Origin: Bacillota bacterium
GTDB lineage: Bacteria; Bacillota; UBA4882; UBA8346
Length of the DNA stretch: 18,011 nucleotides
NCBI GenBank assembly: GCA_023392595.1
Contig: JAEVYU010000070.1
Span: 1-18,011 of the forward strand
Direction of reading: 5' to 3'
Part shown: in pieces, positions 1-7,474 of the stretch
How positions within the stretch are numbered: position 1 is the first letter of the stretch
How the letters are laid out: each line of letters begins with the position of its first letter
Program-made: the position numbers and the translations under genes
The notes under the pieces: generated by a model
The model's database searches: none
What the model saw: only the letters and a program-made list of their open reading frames with translations
Told to the model about the DNA's origin: nothing

Positions 1-10
1 CCTCAAAAAA

Positions 11-124
11 TGGACGATTTAAATCGGAACCGTGGATTTTTTCCTCCGGAATCAGTGGATGAATTCAATCGGATTTAGTGGATTCTTTCGCTCGGAATCA
101 ATGGACGATTTGGTCTGGAATATT
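11..124. repeat. Degenerate 22-23 bp tandem repeat array (five units)
   Basis: Five consecutive units begin with TGGA at 11, 33, 56, 79 and 102, so the spacing is 22, 23, 23 and 23 bp. Each unit has TGGA, then a T-rich variable middle, then a CGGAA- or CGGAT-like block (the last unit has TGGAAT). The ends are anchored and the middle drifts. The period is not a multiple of three, so this is not a peptide repeat. The array probably begins before the window. It ends about 55 bp before the ribosome binding site of the first glycosyltransferase gene. Function unknown. Confidence 0.7.
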
Positions 125-191
125 CAAAAGCCGCGCACCATTTTTCATTACTTTTTGTGTCGCCAGCGGTAGCGGTGAAATGGAGGTTAAA

Positions 192-1541
192 ATGAAATAT
201 ACCGAAGGGAAAAAACTTAACATATTGTTGTGTACTCATATATTTTTCCCTAAAAACAGAGCCGGTACAGAAGTATTGACATATGAGCTTGCGCAAGGGT
301 TAAAATCTCTCGGACACGATATTTCTATATTGACTGGGGAACCAGAAGATAATATTTATTATAAAGTTAAACCTTGGATTACTTCAGGTGATTATGAGGG
401 ATTACTTGTTTATCGACTGCATTATGGGACCAAACGAAATGCCTTTTTAAATCATATTGATATACCTGAACGCATTGAGTTGACTCAAAATTTGATTAAT
501 ACTATTAAACCTGATTTGGTTCATTTTAATCATCTAATAGGATTTTCAACCAAAATAATTTCAATAATTAGGAGCATGAGGATTCCAGTTGTTTTTATTC
601 CAACCGATTTCTGGGCAATATGCCCAAAAATCACATTATTACGAACTTTTGACCAAAGTTTATGTGATGGCCCTAAAGACATTGTAAATTGCCTACGTTG
701 TTTCAAACATATGCCTAAATATAGTGCCCAGCTTTTAATAAAAGCAAGCCAATCGCCGATTAGAAATATATTACCGAAACTCAACGTTGTAGATTCACTA
801 ATAAAACGTCAAGATATTATCATAAATAACATCAATAGTGCAGATAAAATTTTACCAGCTACCCATTTTCTTAAAGAAAAACTTATTAGCCAATCTATCA
901 AACAAAATAAGATAAAGGTTGTTTCATATGGTGTAGATATTGGGCTAATTCCCTCTAAAATTTCGATTCCCAATCGTTTTACAGACAAATCCCCTTTACA
1001 CTTGGGGTTTATTGGAAGCTTAGTTGAATTAAAAGGGCCTCATATTATTGTTGATGCATTAAAATGTTTAGGCAATGACAAGAAACGAGTTGTTTTGGAT
1101 ATTTATGGTCAATTTGATGATAATAACAGCTATCATCAACGGCTGAAAACCAAAATCGAAGATATTGGACCATCAGTCCAATTAAAGGGTGTATTCCCTC
1201 ATCATAAAATGGGAGAAGTATTGAGGAGTTTTCACTTTTTAATTGTTCCATCAATATGGCATGAAGATACACCTCTTGTTCTTTGCTCTGCTCTAAGCGC
1301 CGGGATACCAGCTATAGTTAGTAAGGTGGGTGGAATGACTGAAGTCATAAATGAAGGTATTAATGGTTTTTCTTTTCCGGTTGGAGATTCACGTTCGTTA
1401 AGTGCTATTATATTAGAGATTTTAAACAATCCCCGGAGATTGGCGAGTATTTTTGAGAATGATAGTTTTTGGAATCGATCAACTTTGGATTATACAATAG
1501 ATATCGAAAATGAATATAAAAAACTTTTGAGTTTTGAATGA
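192..1541 (+). CDS. Glycosyltransferase family 4 (GT-B fold), first gene of the polysaccharide cluster
   Basis: This predicted cytoplasmic sugar transferase has 449 residues and should act on a nucleotide-sugar donor and a membrane-linked acceptor. I start it at 192 because a perfect GGAGG (182-186) lies 5 nt upstream; the in-frame ATGs at 78 and 180 have no comparable site. The N-terminal GT-B half begins LNILLCTHIFFP and carries a glycine-containing loop (RAGTE). The C-terminal half shows LGFIGSLVELKG near residue 272, a typical GT4 donor-domain opening, then VPSIWHEDTPLVL and AIVSKVGGMTEVI. The EX7E motif is incomplete: E358 is present but the second Glu position is S366. The gene is very AT-rich compared with downstream genes, which suggests transfer. 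Donor and acceptor cannot be told from the sequence. The family call is firm; the activity is less certain because of the altered motif. Confidence 0.88.
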   Translation: MKYTEGKKLNILLCTHIFFPKNRAGTEVLTYELAQGLKSLGHDISILTGEPEDNIYYKVKPWITSGDYEGLLVYRLHYGTKRNAFLNHIDIPERIELTQNLINTIKPDLVHFNHLIGFSTKIISIIRSMRIPVVFIPTDFWAICPKITLLRTFDQSLCDGPKDIVNCLRCFKHMPKYSAQLLIKASQSPIRNILPKLNVVDSLIKRQDIIINNINSADKILPATHFLKEKLISQSIKQNKIKVVSYGVDIGLIPSKISIPNRFTDKSPLHLGFIGSLVELKGPHIIVDALKCLGNDKKRVVLDIYGQFDDNNSYHQRLKTKIEDIGPSVQLKGVFPHHKMGEVLRSFHFLIVPSIWHEDTPLVLCSALSAGIPAIVSKVGGMTEVINEGINGFSFPVGDSRSLSAIILEILNNPRRLASIFENDSFWNRSTLDYTIDIENEYKKLLSFE

Positions 1542-1702
1542 CCCATTATTACTTGTTTCAAAGTCCCTAAATCCTGAAACAATAAGTTATTATTTTCGGC
1601 ATTTTATGGAATTCATTAGGACGGATAAAGTTAATTAATATCTGATTTTGTATATAACCTGACATACTACGAACTCCATACATCAGGCATTCATGGAGAT
1701 AG
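1542..1702 (+). promoter_or_regulatory. AT-rich intergenic region with possible hairpins before the GT2 gene
   Basis: An 8-bp inverted repeat TTGTTTCA (1553-1560) / TGAAACAA (1575-1582) follows the first gene. Its 14-nt loop and AT-rich tail make it at most a weak terminator. Closer to the next gene, CTCCAT (1674-1679) can pair with ATGGAG (1693-1698), which contains the GGAG upstream of the alternative GTG start at 1703. CCTGA (1658-1662) can pair with TCAGG (1683-1687) inside that hairpin's loop. These pairings are visible in the sequence but short enough to arise by chance. Confidence 0.3.
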
Positions 1703-1714
1703 GTGAAAGGAATA

Positions 1715-2722
1715 ATGAAGTTAAATATAAATGAAAAGATTCCCAAGGTTTATATTCTAATCTTAAATTGGAACGGTTGGAAGGACACGCTTTCTTGTCT
1801 TGAGAGTATATTCAACTGTACTTATTCTAATTTCCAAATCTTAATTATCGATAACGCGTCAACGGATGATTCTCTGCAACTGATCGAAAAGTGGTTCAAA
1901 GACCAAAAACAATTGTATTTGAAAATTATTGATGAAGTGCAAGCATTAAAACAAGAGGAAAGCATTCCTATTCAGGAATCATATAATAAGCAAAGAATTA
2001 CTATCATTCAAAATAACCATAACTATGGTTATGCGGGTGGTAATAATATCGGCATAAAATATGTTTTAAAGCGAAATGACGCTAGTTACATTTGGTTATT
2101 AAATAATGACACCACTATTGATGCTGCCGCATTAACTAGCTTGGTTAACTTAGCGGAGAGCAATCCTGAAATTGGTGTTGTAGGTTCTAAACTATTATAT
2201 TTAAATCGTCCTGATATAATCCAAACTTTAGGGGGCGGACAGTTTAATCCGGTATTCGGAATGGTTTGTCAGATTGGTAATGGTTTATTGAAAAATGATG
2301 CGTCTAAGTTTAATAAAATTCGCTTTGATTATATCACAGGGGCAAGTTTTTTTATCAAAGTTAACACTATCGAAGAAGTAGGAATGTTGCAAGAAGATTA
2401 TTTTATGTATTCTGAAGACATCGATTGGAGTCTCCGCATCAAAAGAGCGGGGTGGGAGCTTGTGTATTGTCCAGATAGCGTGATTTGGCATAAGGAAGGC
2501 GCCTCCGCCGGTTATCAAAGCCCAATGACCGATTATTATTCATCCCGGAACAATTTATATATTGTCAAAAGATTTTTTGCATTTTATCTTCCGGTTGCCG
2601 TGATGATTTCATTTTGGGGGAAGATGTTTAACCGGATAGTACGGGGACAACCTCGAAATATTATCTGTATTCTCAGAGCTTATAGAGATTTTTTCTGCGG
2701 GAAACAAGGTGAATTGAATTAA
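1715..2722 (+). CDS. Glycosyltransferase family 2 (WbbL/rhamnosyltransferase-like)
   Basis: This is a predicted inverting GT-A glycosyltransferase of 335 residues that adds a sugar to a lipid-linked glycan precursor. The N-terminal nucleotide-binding strand is YILILNWNGW (residues 13-22) followed by IIDNAST (44-50). The metal-binding DXD region reads LNNDTTID (129-136). ITGASFFI is near 207-214, and the likely catalytic EDIDW sits at 234-238 with IWHKEGAS at 257-264, an arrangement typical of the WbbL-like branch. An in-frame GTG at 1703 is an alternative start with a GGAG 4 nt upstream; I prefer the ATG at 1715, preceded by AAAGG. The gene is AT-rich like its left neighbour. The specific sugar is not deducible; rhamnose is only the commonest family annotation. 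Confidence 0.87.
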   Translation: MKLNINEKIPKVYILILNWNGWKDTLSCLESIFNCTYSNFQILIIDNASTDDSLQLIEKWFKDQKQLYLKIIDEVQALKQEESIPIQESYNKQRITIIQNNHNYGYAGGNNIGIKYVLKRNDASYIWLLNNDTTIDAAALTSLVNLAESNPEIGVVGSKLLYLNRPDIIQTLGGGQFNPVFGMVCQIGNGLLKNDASKFNKIRFDYITGASFFIKVNTIEEVGMLQEDYFMYSEDIDWSLRIKRAGWELVYCPDSVIWHKEGASAGYQSPMTDYYSSRNNLYIVKRFFAFYLPVAVMISFWGKMFNRIVRGQPRNIICILRAYRDFFCGKQGELN

Positions 2723-2787
2723 TTTGAATAAACGATTCGATGGACATCTATCATCATATTTTAAAGCGATTTTTGGAGAGGGCCAAG

Positions 2788-3873
2788 TTGAGCATAATAA
2801 CCATAGACTCCCGGATGATCGATTCTTCGGGGATTGGGACATATTTACAGAATGTCCTGCCGCGTATTATTAATAATACGGTTCATCAGTTCTTTTTATT
2901 AGGCAATGCCAAAAAGTTATCCCGTTTTAATATGTTTATCAGCCGCCGGGTTTCATTGATTGAGTGTAATGCGCCGATATATTCTTTAAAGGAACAATTG
3001 GAGATAGCGCGATTAGTTCCAAATGATACCAACCTTTATTGGTCGCCTCACTATAACATTCCACTGCTCTATACGGGGAAAATATTAGTGACGGTCCATG
3101 ATTTGTTTCATTTGGCGATGCCTCAATATGTTAAGGGGATTCATCAAAGAATGTATGCGCGAATGATGTTTAATGTCGCTTGTCGAAAAACGACGTCAAT
3201 TATTTGCGTATCTAACTTTACCAAGCAGGAGTTAGAGAGGTTGGTTCATCACAAAAAACCTCCCCTAGCAGTGATTTATAATGGTGTTGCTGATGATTGG
3301 CAAGATTTCGGGCCGGGGCGGATTCCTGATGATAAACCATATTTCCTTTATGTGGGGAATGTTAAACCGTATAAAAACCTGGTGAATCTTTTGGAGGCGT
3401 TTGGCAAGCTCACCGCAAAAATTCCTCATGAATTAATGATTGTAGGCAAGAAAGAGGGGTTCATCACCGAGGATCGAGAGGTTGCGGCAAAGGCCTCGCA
3501 TTTAGGCGACCGGGTACGGTTTACCGGTTTTATTGAGAGGGATTTATTACGCCAATACTATAAACAGGCGGCGGCTTTGGTTTTTCCTTCCCGTTATGAA
3601 GGATTTGGGTTACCTCCCTTGGAAGCCATGGCATCCGGGTGCGCGGTCATCGTTTCCAATGCGGCTTCATTGCCTGAAATTTGCGGCAACGCCGCTTTGT
3701 ATTGTGATCCTGATAGCGCGGATGATATTGCGAATAAAATGATGGAGATTATCCATAACTTAAATCTTAAGGAAAGTTTGATTAAGAAAGGTTATCGAAG
3801 AGTAGAGGAGTTTACTTGGGATAAATGCGCCGCCGCAACGATTAAGGTCATTGAAGAAATTGTCTCTAATTAA
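2788..3873 (+). CDS. Glycosyltransferase family 4 (mannosyltransferase-like)
   Basis: This is a retaining GT-B glycosyltransferase of 361 residues. I start it at the TTG at 2788 because GGAGAGG (2775-2781) lies 6 nt upstream and the product then opens with SIITIDSRMIDSSGIGTYL, the normal GT4 N-terminus with its Gly-rich acceptor loop. The in-frame ATG at 2740 has no visible ribosome binding site and would add 16 residues. LVTVHDLFH and IICVSNFTKQEL are typical mid-protein motifs, and YFLYVGNVKPYKNL opens the donor domain. The EX7E motif is intact (E271 and E279 in YEGFGLPPLEAMASG). It lies downstream of the GT2 gene in the same direction and is probably co-transcribed. The second half looks less AT-rich than the first. 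Substrate unknown. Confidence 0.88.
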   Translation: MSIITIDSRMIDSSGIGTYLQNVLPRIINNTVHQFFLLGNAKKLSRFNMFISRRVSLIECNAPIYSLKEQLEIARLVPNDTNLYWSPHYNIPLLYTGKILVTVHDLFHLAMPQYVKGIHQRMYARMMFNVACRKTTSIICVSNFTKQELERLVHHKKPPLAVIYNGVADDWQDFGPGRIPDDKPYFLYVGNVKPYKNLVNLLEAFGKLTAKIPHELMIVGKKEGFITEDREVAAKASHLGDRVRFTGFIERDLLRQYYKQAAALVFPSRYEGFGLPPLEAMASGCAVIVSNAASLPEICGNAALYCDPDSADDIANKMMEIIHNLNLKESLIKKGYRRVEEFTWDKCAAATIKVIEEIVSN

Positions 3874-3956
3874 AAATTAAAGTCATTCATACCTGCGTTC
3901 ATTCATGACACAAATTAAGAAAAATCCCTGGAATAAACTTGGAGGCTTAAAGCAAG

Positions 3957-4898
3957 ATGAAAAGGGATGCTAAAATATACGTAGCCGGACATAAGGGCCT
4001 GGTCGGTTCGGCCATTATGCGGAAGTTGCAAGAGAGCGGCTATCATAATTTGGTCTTCCGGACCAGCCAGGAACTTGATCTCTGCAACCAGGACTTGGTT
4101 GCCCGATTTTTTAAAGTAGAACAACCCTCATACGTCTTCCTCGCCGCAGCTAAAGTCGGTGGCATCCAAGCCAATAGCACTCGGCCGGCTGAATTTATTT
4201 ATGACAATCTGATGATCGAAGCCAATATTATTCACAATGCCTATCGGTATGGGGTCAAGAAATTGCTCTTTCTTGGCAGTTCCTGCATTTACCCTAAACT
4301 AGCTCCCCAGCCAATTAAGGAAGAATCTTTATTGACCGGTGAGCTTGAACCCACAAATCGTGCCTATGCTTTAGCTAAGATCGCTGGGCTTGAATTGTGC
4401 CGCTCTTACAACCAACAATACGGGACCAATTTTATTTCGGTTATGCCCACCAATCTCTATGGACCGAATGACAATTTTGAACTGGAATCCTCCCATGTTT
4501 TGCCTGCTTTGATTCGTAAGTTTCATGAGGCGAAAGAAAAAAAGATGGCAACTGTCACTATTTGGGGAAGCGGAACGCCAATACGAGAATTTTTACATGT
4601 GGATGATCTGGCAGACGCTTGTTTATTTTTAATGGACCAATATAACGAATCTGATATTGTTAATATCGGTTGTGGGGAAGGGATTTCCATTAAGGATTTA
4701 GCAGTCTTAATTAAGGATGTTGTCGGCTTTGATGGGGATTTAACCCTAGACCCCACTAAACCGGATGGAACCCCGGTTAAAATATGCGACATCAGCCGGA
4801 TTAAGGCTCTCGGATGGCAACCCAAAATTGGGTTGCGGGAAGGGATAACCCGAACGTATCAATGGTTTAAAGAAAATTATACCGCGATTAAAGGCTGA
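3957..4898 (+). CDS. fcl: GDP-L-fucose synthase (epimerase/reductase)
   Basis: Fcl converts GDP-4-keto-6-deoxy-D-mannose to GDP-L-fucose with NADPH by 3,5-epimerisation and 4-reduction. The product is 313 residues, the usual family length, and is an extended SDR enzyme. The Rossmann motif is VAGHKGLVGSAI (G11, G14, G17). The catalytic SSC is at 108-110, and the YxxxK pair is Y137 and K141 in RAYALAKIAG. PTNLYGPNDNF and a His in ELESSHVLPALIRKF (H180) match conserved Fcl positions. The C-terminus PVKICDISRIKALGW is also typical. GGAGG at 3942-3946 precedes the ATG by about 10 nt. The partner enzyme GDP-mannose 4,6-dehydratase (Gmd) is not in the window, so the substrate must come from elsewhere. 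The fcl call is strong. Confidence 0.95.
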   Translation: MKRDAKIYVAGHKGLVGSAIMRKLQESGYHNLVFRTSQELDLCNQDLVARFFKVEQPSYVFLAAAKVGGIQANSTRPAEFIYDNLMIEANIIHNAYRYGVKKLLFLGSSCIYPKLAPQPIKEESLLTGELEPTNRAYALAKIAGLELCRSYNQQYGTNFISVMPTNLYGPNDNFELESSHVLPALIRKFHEAKEKKMATVTIWGSGTPIREFLHVDDLADACLFLMDQYNESDIVNIGCGEGISIKDLAVLIKDVVGFDGDLTLDPTKPDGTPVKICDISRIKALGWQPKIGLREGITRTYQWFKENYTAIKG

Positions 4899-4937
4899 GG
4901 GTTAATATTTCGATTCGTCTACTAAAGAGGGGTTTCA

Positions 4938-6068
4938 ATGCGTTTAAAAGTTGCCGTTATCCATGAATGGCTGGTCAATTACGCCGGTTCGGAGCGGGTG
5001 TTGGAGCAGATTTTACATCTTTATCCCGATGCCGATTTATATAGTCTAGTGGACTTCCTGCCTCCCAACGAGCGGCAATTTCTTTTAAACAAGCCTTCGC
5101 AAACATCGTTTATCCAAAAGTTTCCTTTCGCAAAATCAAAATTCCGCCATTACCTTTCCTTAATGCCCCTAGCTGTCGAACAATTCGACATGTCCGGTTA
5201 TGATTTAGTCATTTCAAATTCCCATGCCGTGGCGAAGGGCGTTATTACCGGACCCAACCAACTTCATATTTCTTATGTACATAGTCCAATCCGCTATGCC
5301 TGGGATTTACAACATCAGTATTTAAAAGAATCCCGTCTAGACCGGGGATTGAAGAGCTGGCTTGCCAAAAAAATGTTGCATAACATTCGCCTTTGGGATT
5401 GCCGTACTGCAAATGGGGTTGATTGGTTTATCGCCAATTCCAATTTTATCGCCAAAAGAATCTGGAAAACGTACCGGCGTGAGGCAACAGTAATTCATCC
5501 TCCGGTCGATGTGGATTCTTTTACCTTGCGTGAGGGTAAGGAAGATTATTACCTAACCGCCTCACGGATGACCCCTTATAAAAAGATCGATATGATCGTT
5601 GAGGCGTTTTCCCAATTACCCAATAAAAGGCTCGTGGTAATCGGCGACGGACCGGATTTTAAAAAGATTCGGGCCCGAGCGGGGAAGAATGTTGAACTAT
5701 TGGGCTTCCAACCTTTCGAGGCCTTGAAAGATTACATGCAGCGAGCGAAGGGCTTTGTATTTGCCGCCGAGGAGGATTTCGGAATTATGCCGGTTGAATC
5801 TCAAGCCTGCGGAACGCCGGTCATAGCCTTCGGAAAAGGAGGGGCTTTGGAAACAATCCAAGGTTTAAACAGTCCGAATCCGACAGGGGTGTTTTTTCAA
5901 GAGCAAACTATCGAATCCTTAAAAGAGGCGGTTGAAATTTTTGAGATGGAAGGTTCGAATATTAAACCCGCCGACTGCCGGAAGAATTCATTGCGTTTTT
6001 CCATCGGGAGGTTTCAGCAAGAATTAAAGAAATATACTGATGAAAGAATCAACTTGTTTTATCAATAA
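4938..6068 (+). CDS. Glycosyltransferase family 4 (WbaZ-type mannosyltransferase-like)
   Basis: This is a 376-residue GT-B glycosyltransferase of the polysaccharide cluster. It opens with KVAVIHEWLVNYAGSERVLEQI, which has the acceptor-side AGSE loop, and contains YDLVISNSHAVAKG and ISYVHSPIRYAWD, a signature of the group that includes WbaZ-type mannosyltransferases. The donor domain begins YYLTASRMTPYKKIDMIVEAF, followed by VVIGDGPD and the intact EX7E motif (E279 and E287 in EEDFGIMPVE). GAGGGG lies 6 nt before the ATG. It follows fcl by 39 nt in the same direction, which supports co-transcription. Its 3' end lies only 11 bp from the 3' end of the convergent ligase gene. The mannose assignment is by family resemblance only. 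Confidence 0.88.
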   Translation: MRLKVAVIHEWLVNYAGSERVLEQILHLYPDADLYSLVDFLPPNERQFLLNKPSQTSFIQKFPFAKSKFRHYLSLMPLAVEQFDMSGYDLVISNSHAVAKGVITGPNQLHISYVHSPIRYAWDLQHQYLKESRLDRGLKSWLAKKMLHNIRLWDCRTANGVDWFIANSNFIAKRIWKTYRREATVIHPPVDVDSFTLREGKEDYYLTASRMTPYKKIDMIVEAFSQLPNKRLVVIGDGPDFKKIRARAGKNVELLGFQPFEALKDYMQRAKGFVFAAEEDFGIMPVESQACGTPVIAFGKGGALETIQGLNSPNPTGVFFQEQTIESLKEAVEIFEMEGSNIKPADCRKNSLRFSIGRFQQELKKYTDERINLFYQ

Positions 6069-6079
6069 CTATCGGTCTC

Positions 6080-7288
6080 TTATCCAATCGGGTCTTTATA
6101 AACGGTCCTTTCCCCTTCATGGCATTCAAACAATCCAATGGTTAAGCCAACCAACATCCAGAAAGCGCCGCCGATATCAAACCCCCAAATGGGGATATCC
6201 ACCTGTTGATGGATGAGGACTCCAATCAATACGGAAAAAACACCTTGGTAAATTAGGTTCCCGGTTTTGGCTAATCGAAAGCTCATATATAAGACGGGAA
6301 AAAGTATCCCGCAAAAACAGATGAACCCCATGAATCCAAATTCCGCAAAAACCTGTAAAAAGAGATTATGAGCAAATGACACCTGCTTCTCCGGAGCATC
6401 GGGAAGCACATATTGATGATAAATAAGTGGAAATACGCCGGTTCCGACTCCGAAGATTGGATGTTCTTTAATCATATTCAAGGTGGAACGCCAAATAAAG
6501 ACCCGCGATATATTCTGCTCCGTAGAAAAGGAGGATAAGAATCGATTCTGAATGGGAGGGAAAGTTAAAAAGATACAGCTCAATAACAAAATCGTGGTAA
6601 GTAAGATGATAAAGGTTTTGCGGCTAAATAATGTCAAGCTAATTAACATCGCGAGGAATCCAAACCAACCGCCCCTCGATTTTGTGGCAATTAAGGTGGT
6701 AATCGTAAGGATAAGGTAAGGAATCATTAAATAGGTCCATTTTCCACCCCGCCATTTTAGATAGGTAATCGTAAGTCCTCCGACGAATATAAGAATCGTT
6801 CCAAAACCATTCCACGAGGTAAATAGATCGACTGCGCGATAGGCTCCGTCTAAATAAAAAAAGCGGATCAAAGAAATGATTGCGGCTACCACGCTTCCAA
6901 TAGCCATTAAGGGGAGGCATTTTTGCGTGAAGAGGTTTTCACATAAAATCCCGAAGCAGCGTCCTCCAAACATATAGACATAGAGAAGCAATCCAAAGCC
7001 AAGCGCCTGCGGGATGGAATTCCAGCGGTAATGCGATAATGCTGAGCTAATCACCATCACAGTGAAAAAAACATAAAACATTTTAATAGTCAATTTGCTC
7101 AGTGGGTGTGTTGGTGATGGGTGGATTCCGTCTTTATTACGAAAAAGGGAATGGATTCGGGAAATCAAGAGAAATGGCAAACCCGGCAGGCAACTGCCGA
7201 AAGGAATGGAGCCAAATGTGATTAACCAACCCACTTTCGTAAGAGGAGAATCGGCTTGTTGCTTTGATACATTTTGCTTTTTGAACAA
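6080..7288 (-). CDS. O-antigen ligase / Wzy-type polymerase, multi-spanning membrane protein
   Basis: This is a 402-residue integral membrane protein with about ten hydrophobic segments, matching the Wzy_C/O-antigen ligase family. Such proteins ligate or polymerise lipid-carried glycans on the outer face of the cytoplasmic membrane. Family signatures are TKSRGGWFG (202-210), then an outside loop with R262, W266 and R267 (SRVFIWRSTL), HPIFGVGTGVFP (276-287), and AHNLFLQVFAEFG (306-318) with the conserved H307. The start is TTG at 7288, preceded 7 nt upstream by GGAGG and 29 bp upstream by a TATAAT box. It converges on the glycosyltransferase operon with no room for a terminator between them. 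Ligase versus polymerase cannot be separated from sequence alone. Confidence 0.85.
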   Translation of the reverse strand: MFKKQNVSKQQADSPLTKVGWLITFGSIPFGSCLPGLPFLLISRIHSLFRNKDGIHPSPTHPLSKLTIKMFYVFFTVMVISSALSHYRWNSIPQALGFGLLLYVYMFGGRCFGILCENLFTQKCLPLMAIGSVVAAIISLIRFFYLDGAYRAVDLFTSWNGFGTILIFVGGLTITYLKWRGGKWTYLMIPYLILTITTLIATKSRGGWFGFLAMLISLTLFSRKTFIILLTTILLLSCIFLTFPPIQNRFLSSFSTEQNISRVFIWRSTLNMIKEHPIFGVGTGVFPLIYHQYVLPDAPEKQVSFAHNLFLQVFAEFGFMGFICFCGILFPVLYMSFRLAKTGNLIYQGVFSVLIGVLIHQQVDIPIWGFDIGGAFWMLVGLTIGLFECHEGERTVYKDPIG

Positions 7289-7316
7289 AATAACACCTCC
7301 AAAAGACGCAAGATAT

Positions 7317-7347
7317 ATTATAACACATTTTTTGAAGATGTTTCCAA
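7317..7347 (-). promoter_or_regulatory. Probable sigma-70/sigma-A promoter of the O-antigen ligase gene
   Basis: On the minus strand a perfect -10 TATAAT (7322-7317) is preceded by TTGGAA (7347-7342) with a 19-nt spacer. The -10 is about 29 nt from the TTG start, leaving a leader of about 20 nt that contains the GGAGG. The -35 spacing is slightly long, but the -10 and its position are convincing. Confidence 0.6.
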
Positions 7348-7474
7348 TAATAACAACCTGATGAGGAGATGGTACGATTCGGAATCTTAAAAGAACATCG
7401 TTTTAATGCAGGAATTATTAATTATTCAGCAAAAAAGGGAATTTTTGATTCCCAGAGAATTAATCCAGGAAATA

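Noticed and set aside
78..191. Longer N-terminus of the first glycosyltransferase from the ATG at 78
   Set aside because: It would run through the end of the 23-bp array, and the GGAGG-supported ATG at 192 gives the normal GT4 N-terminus.
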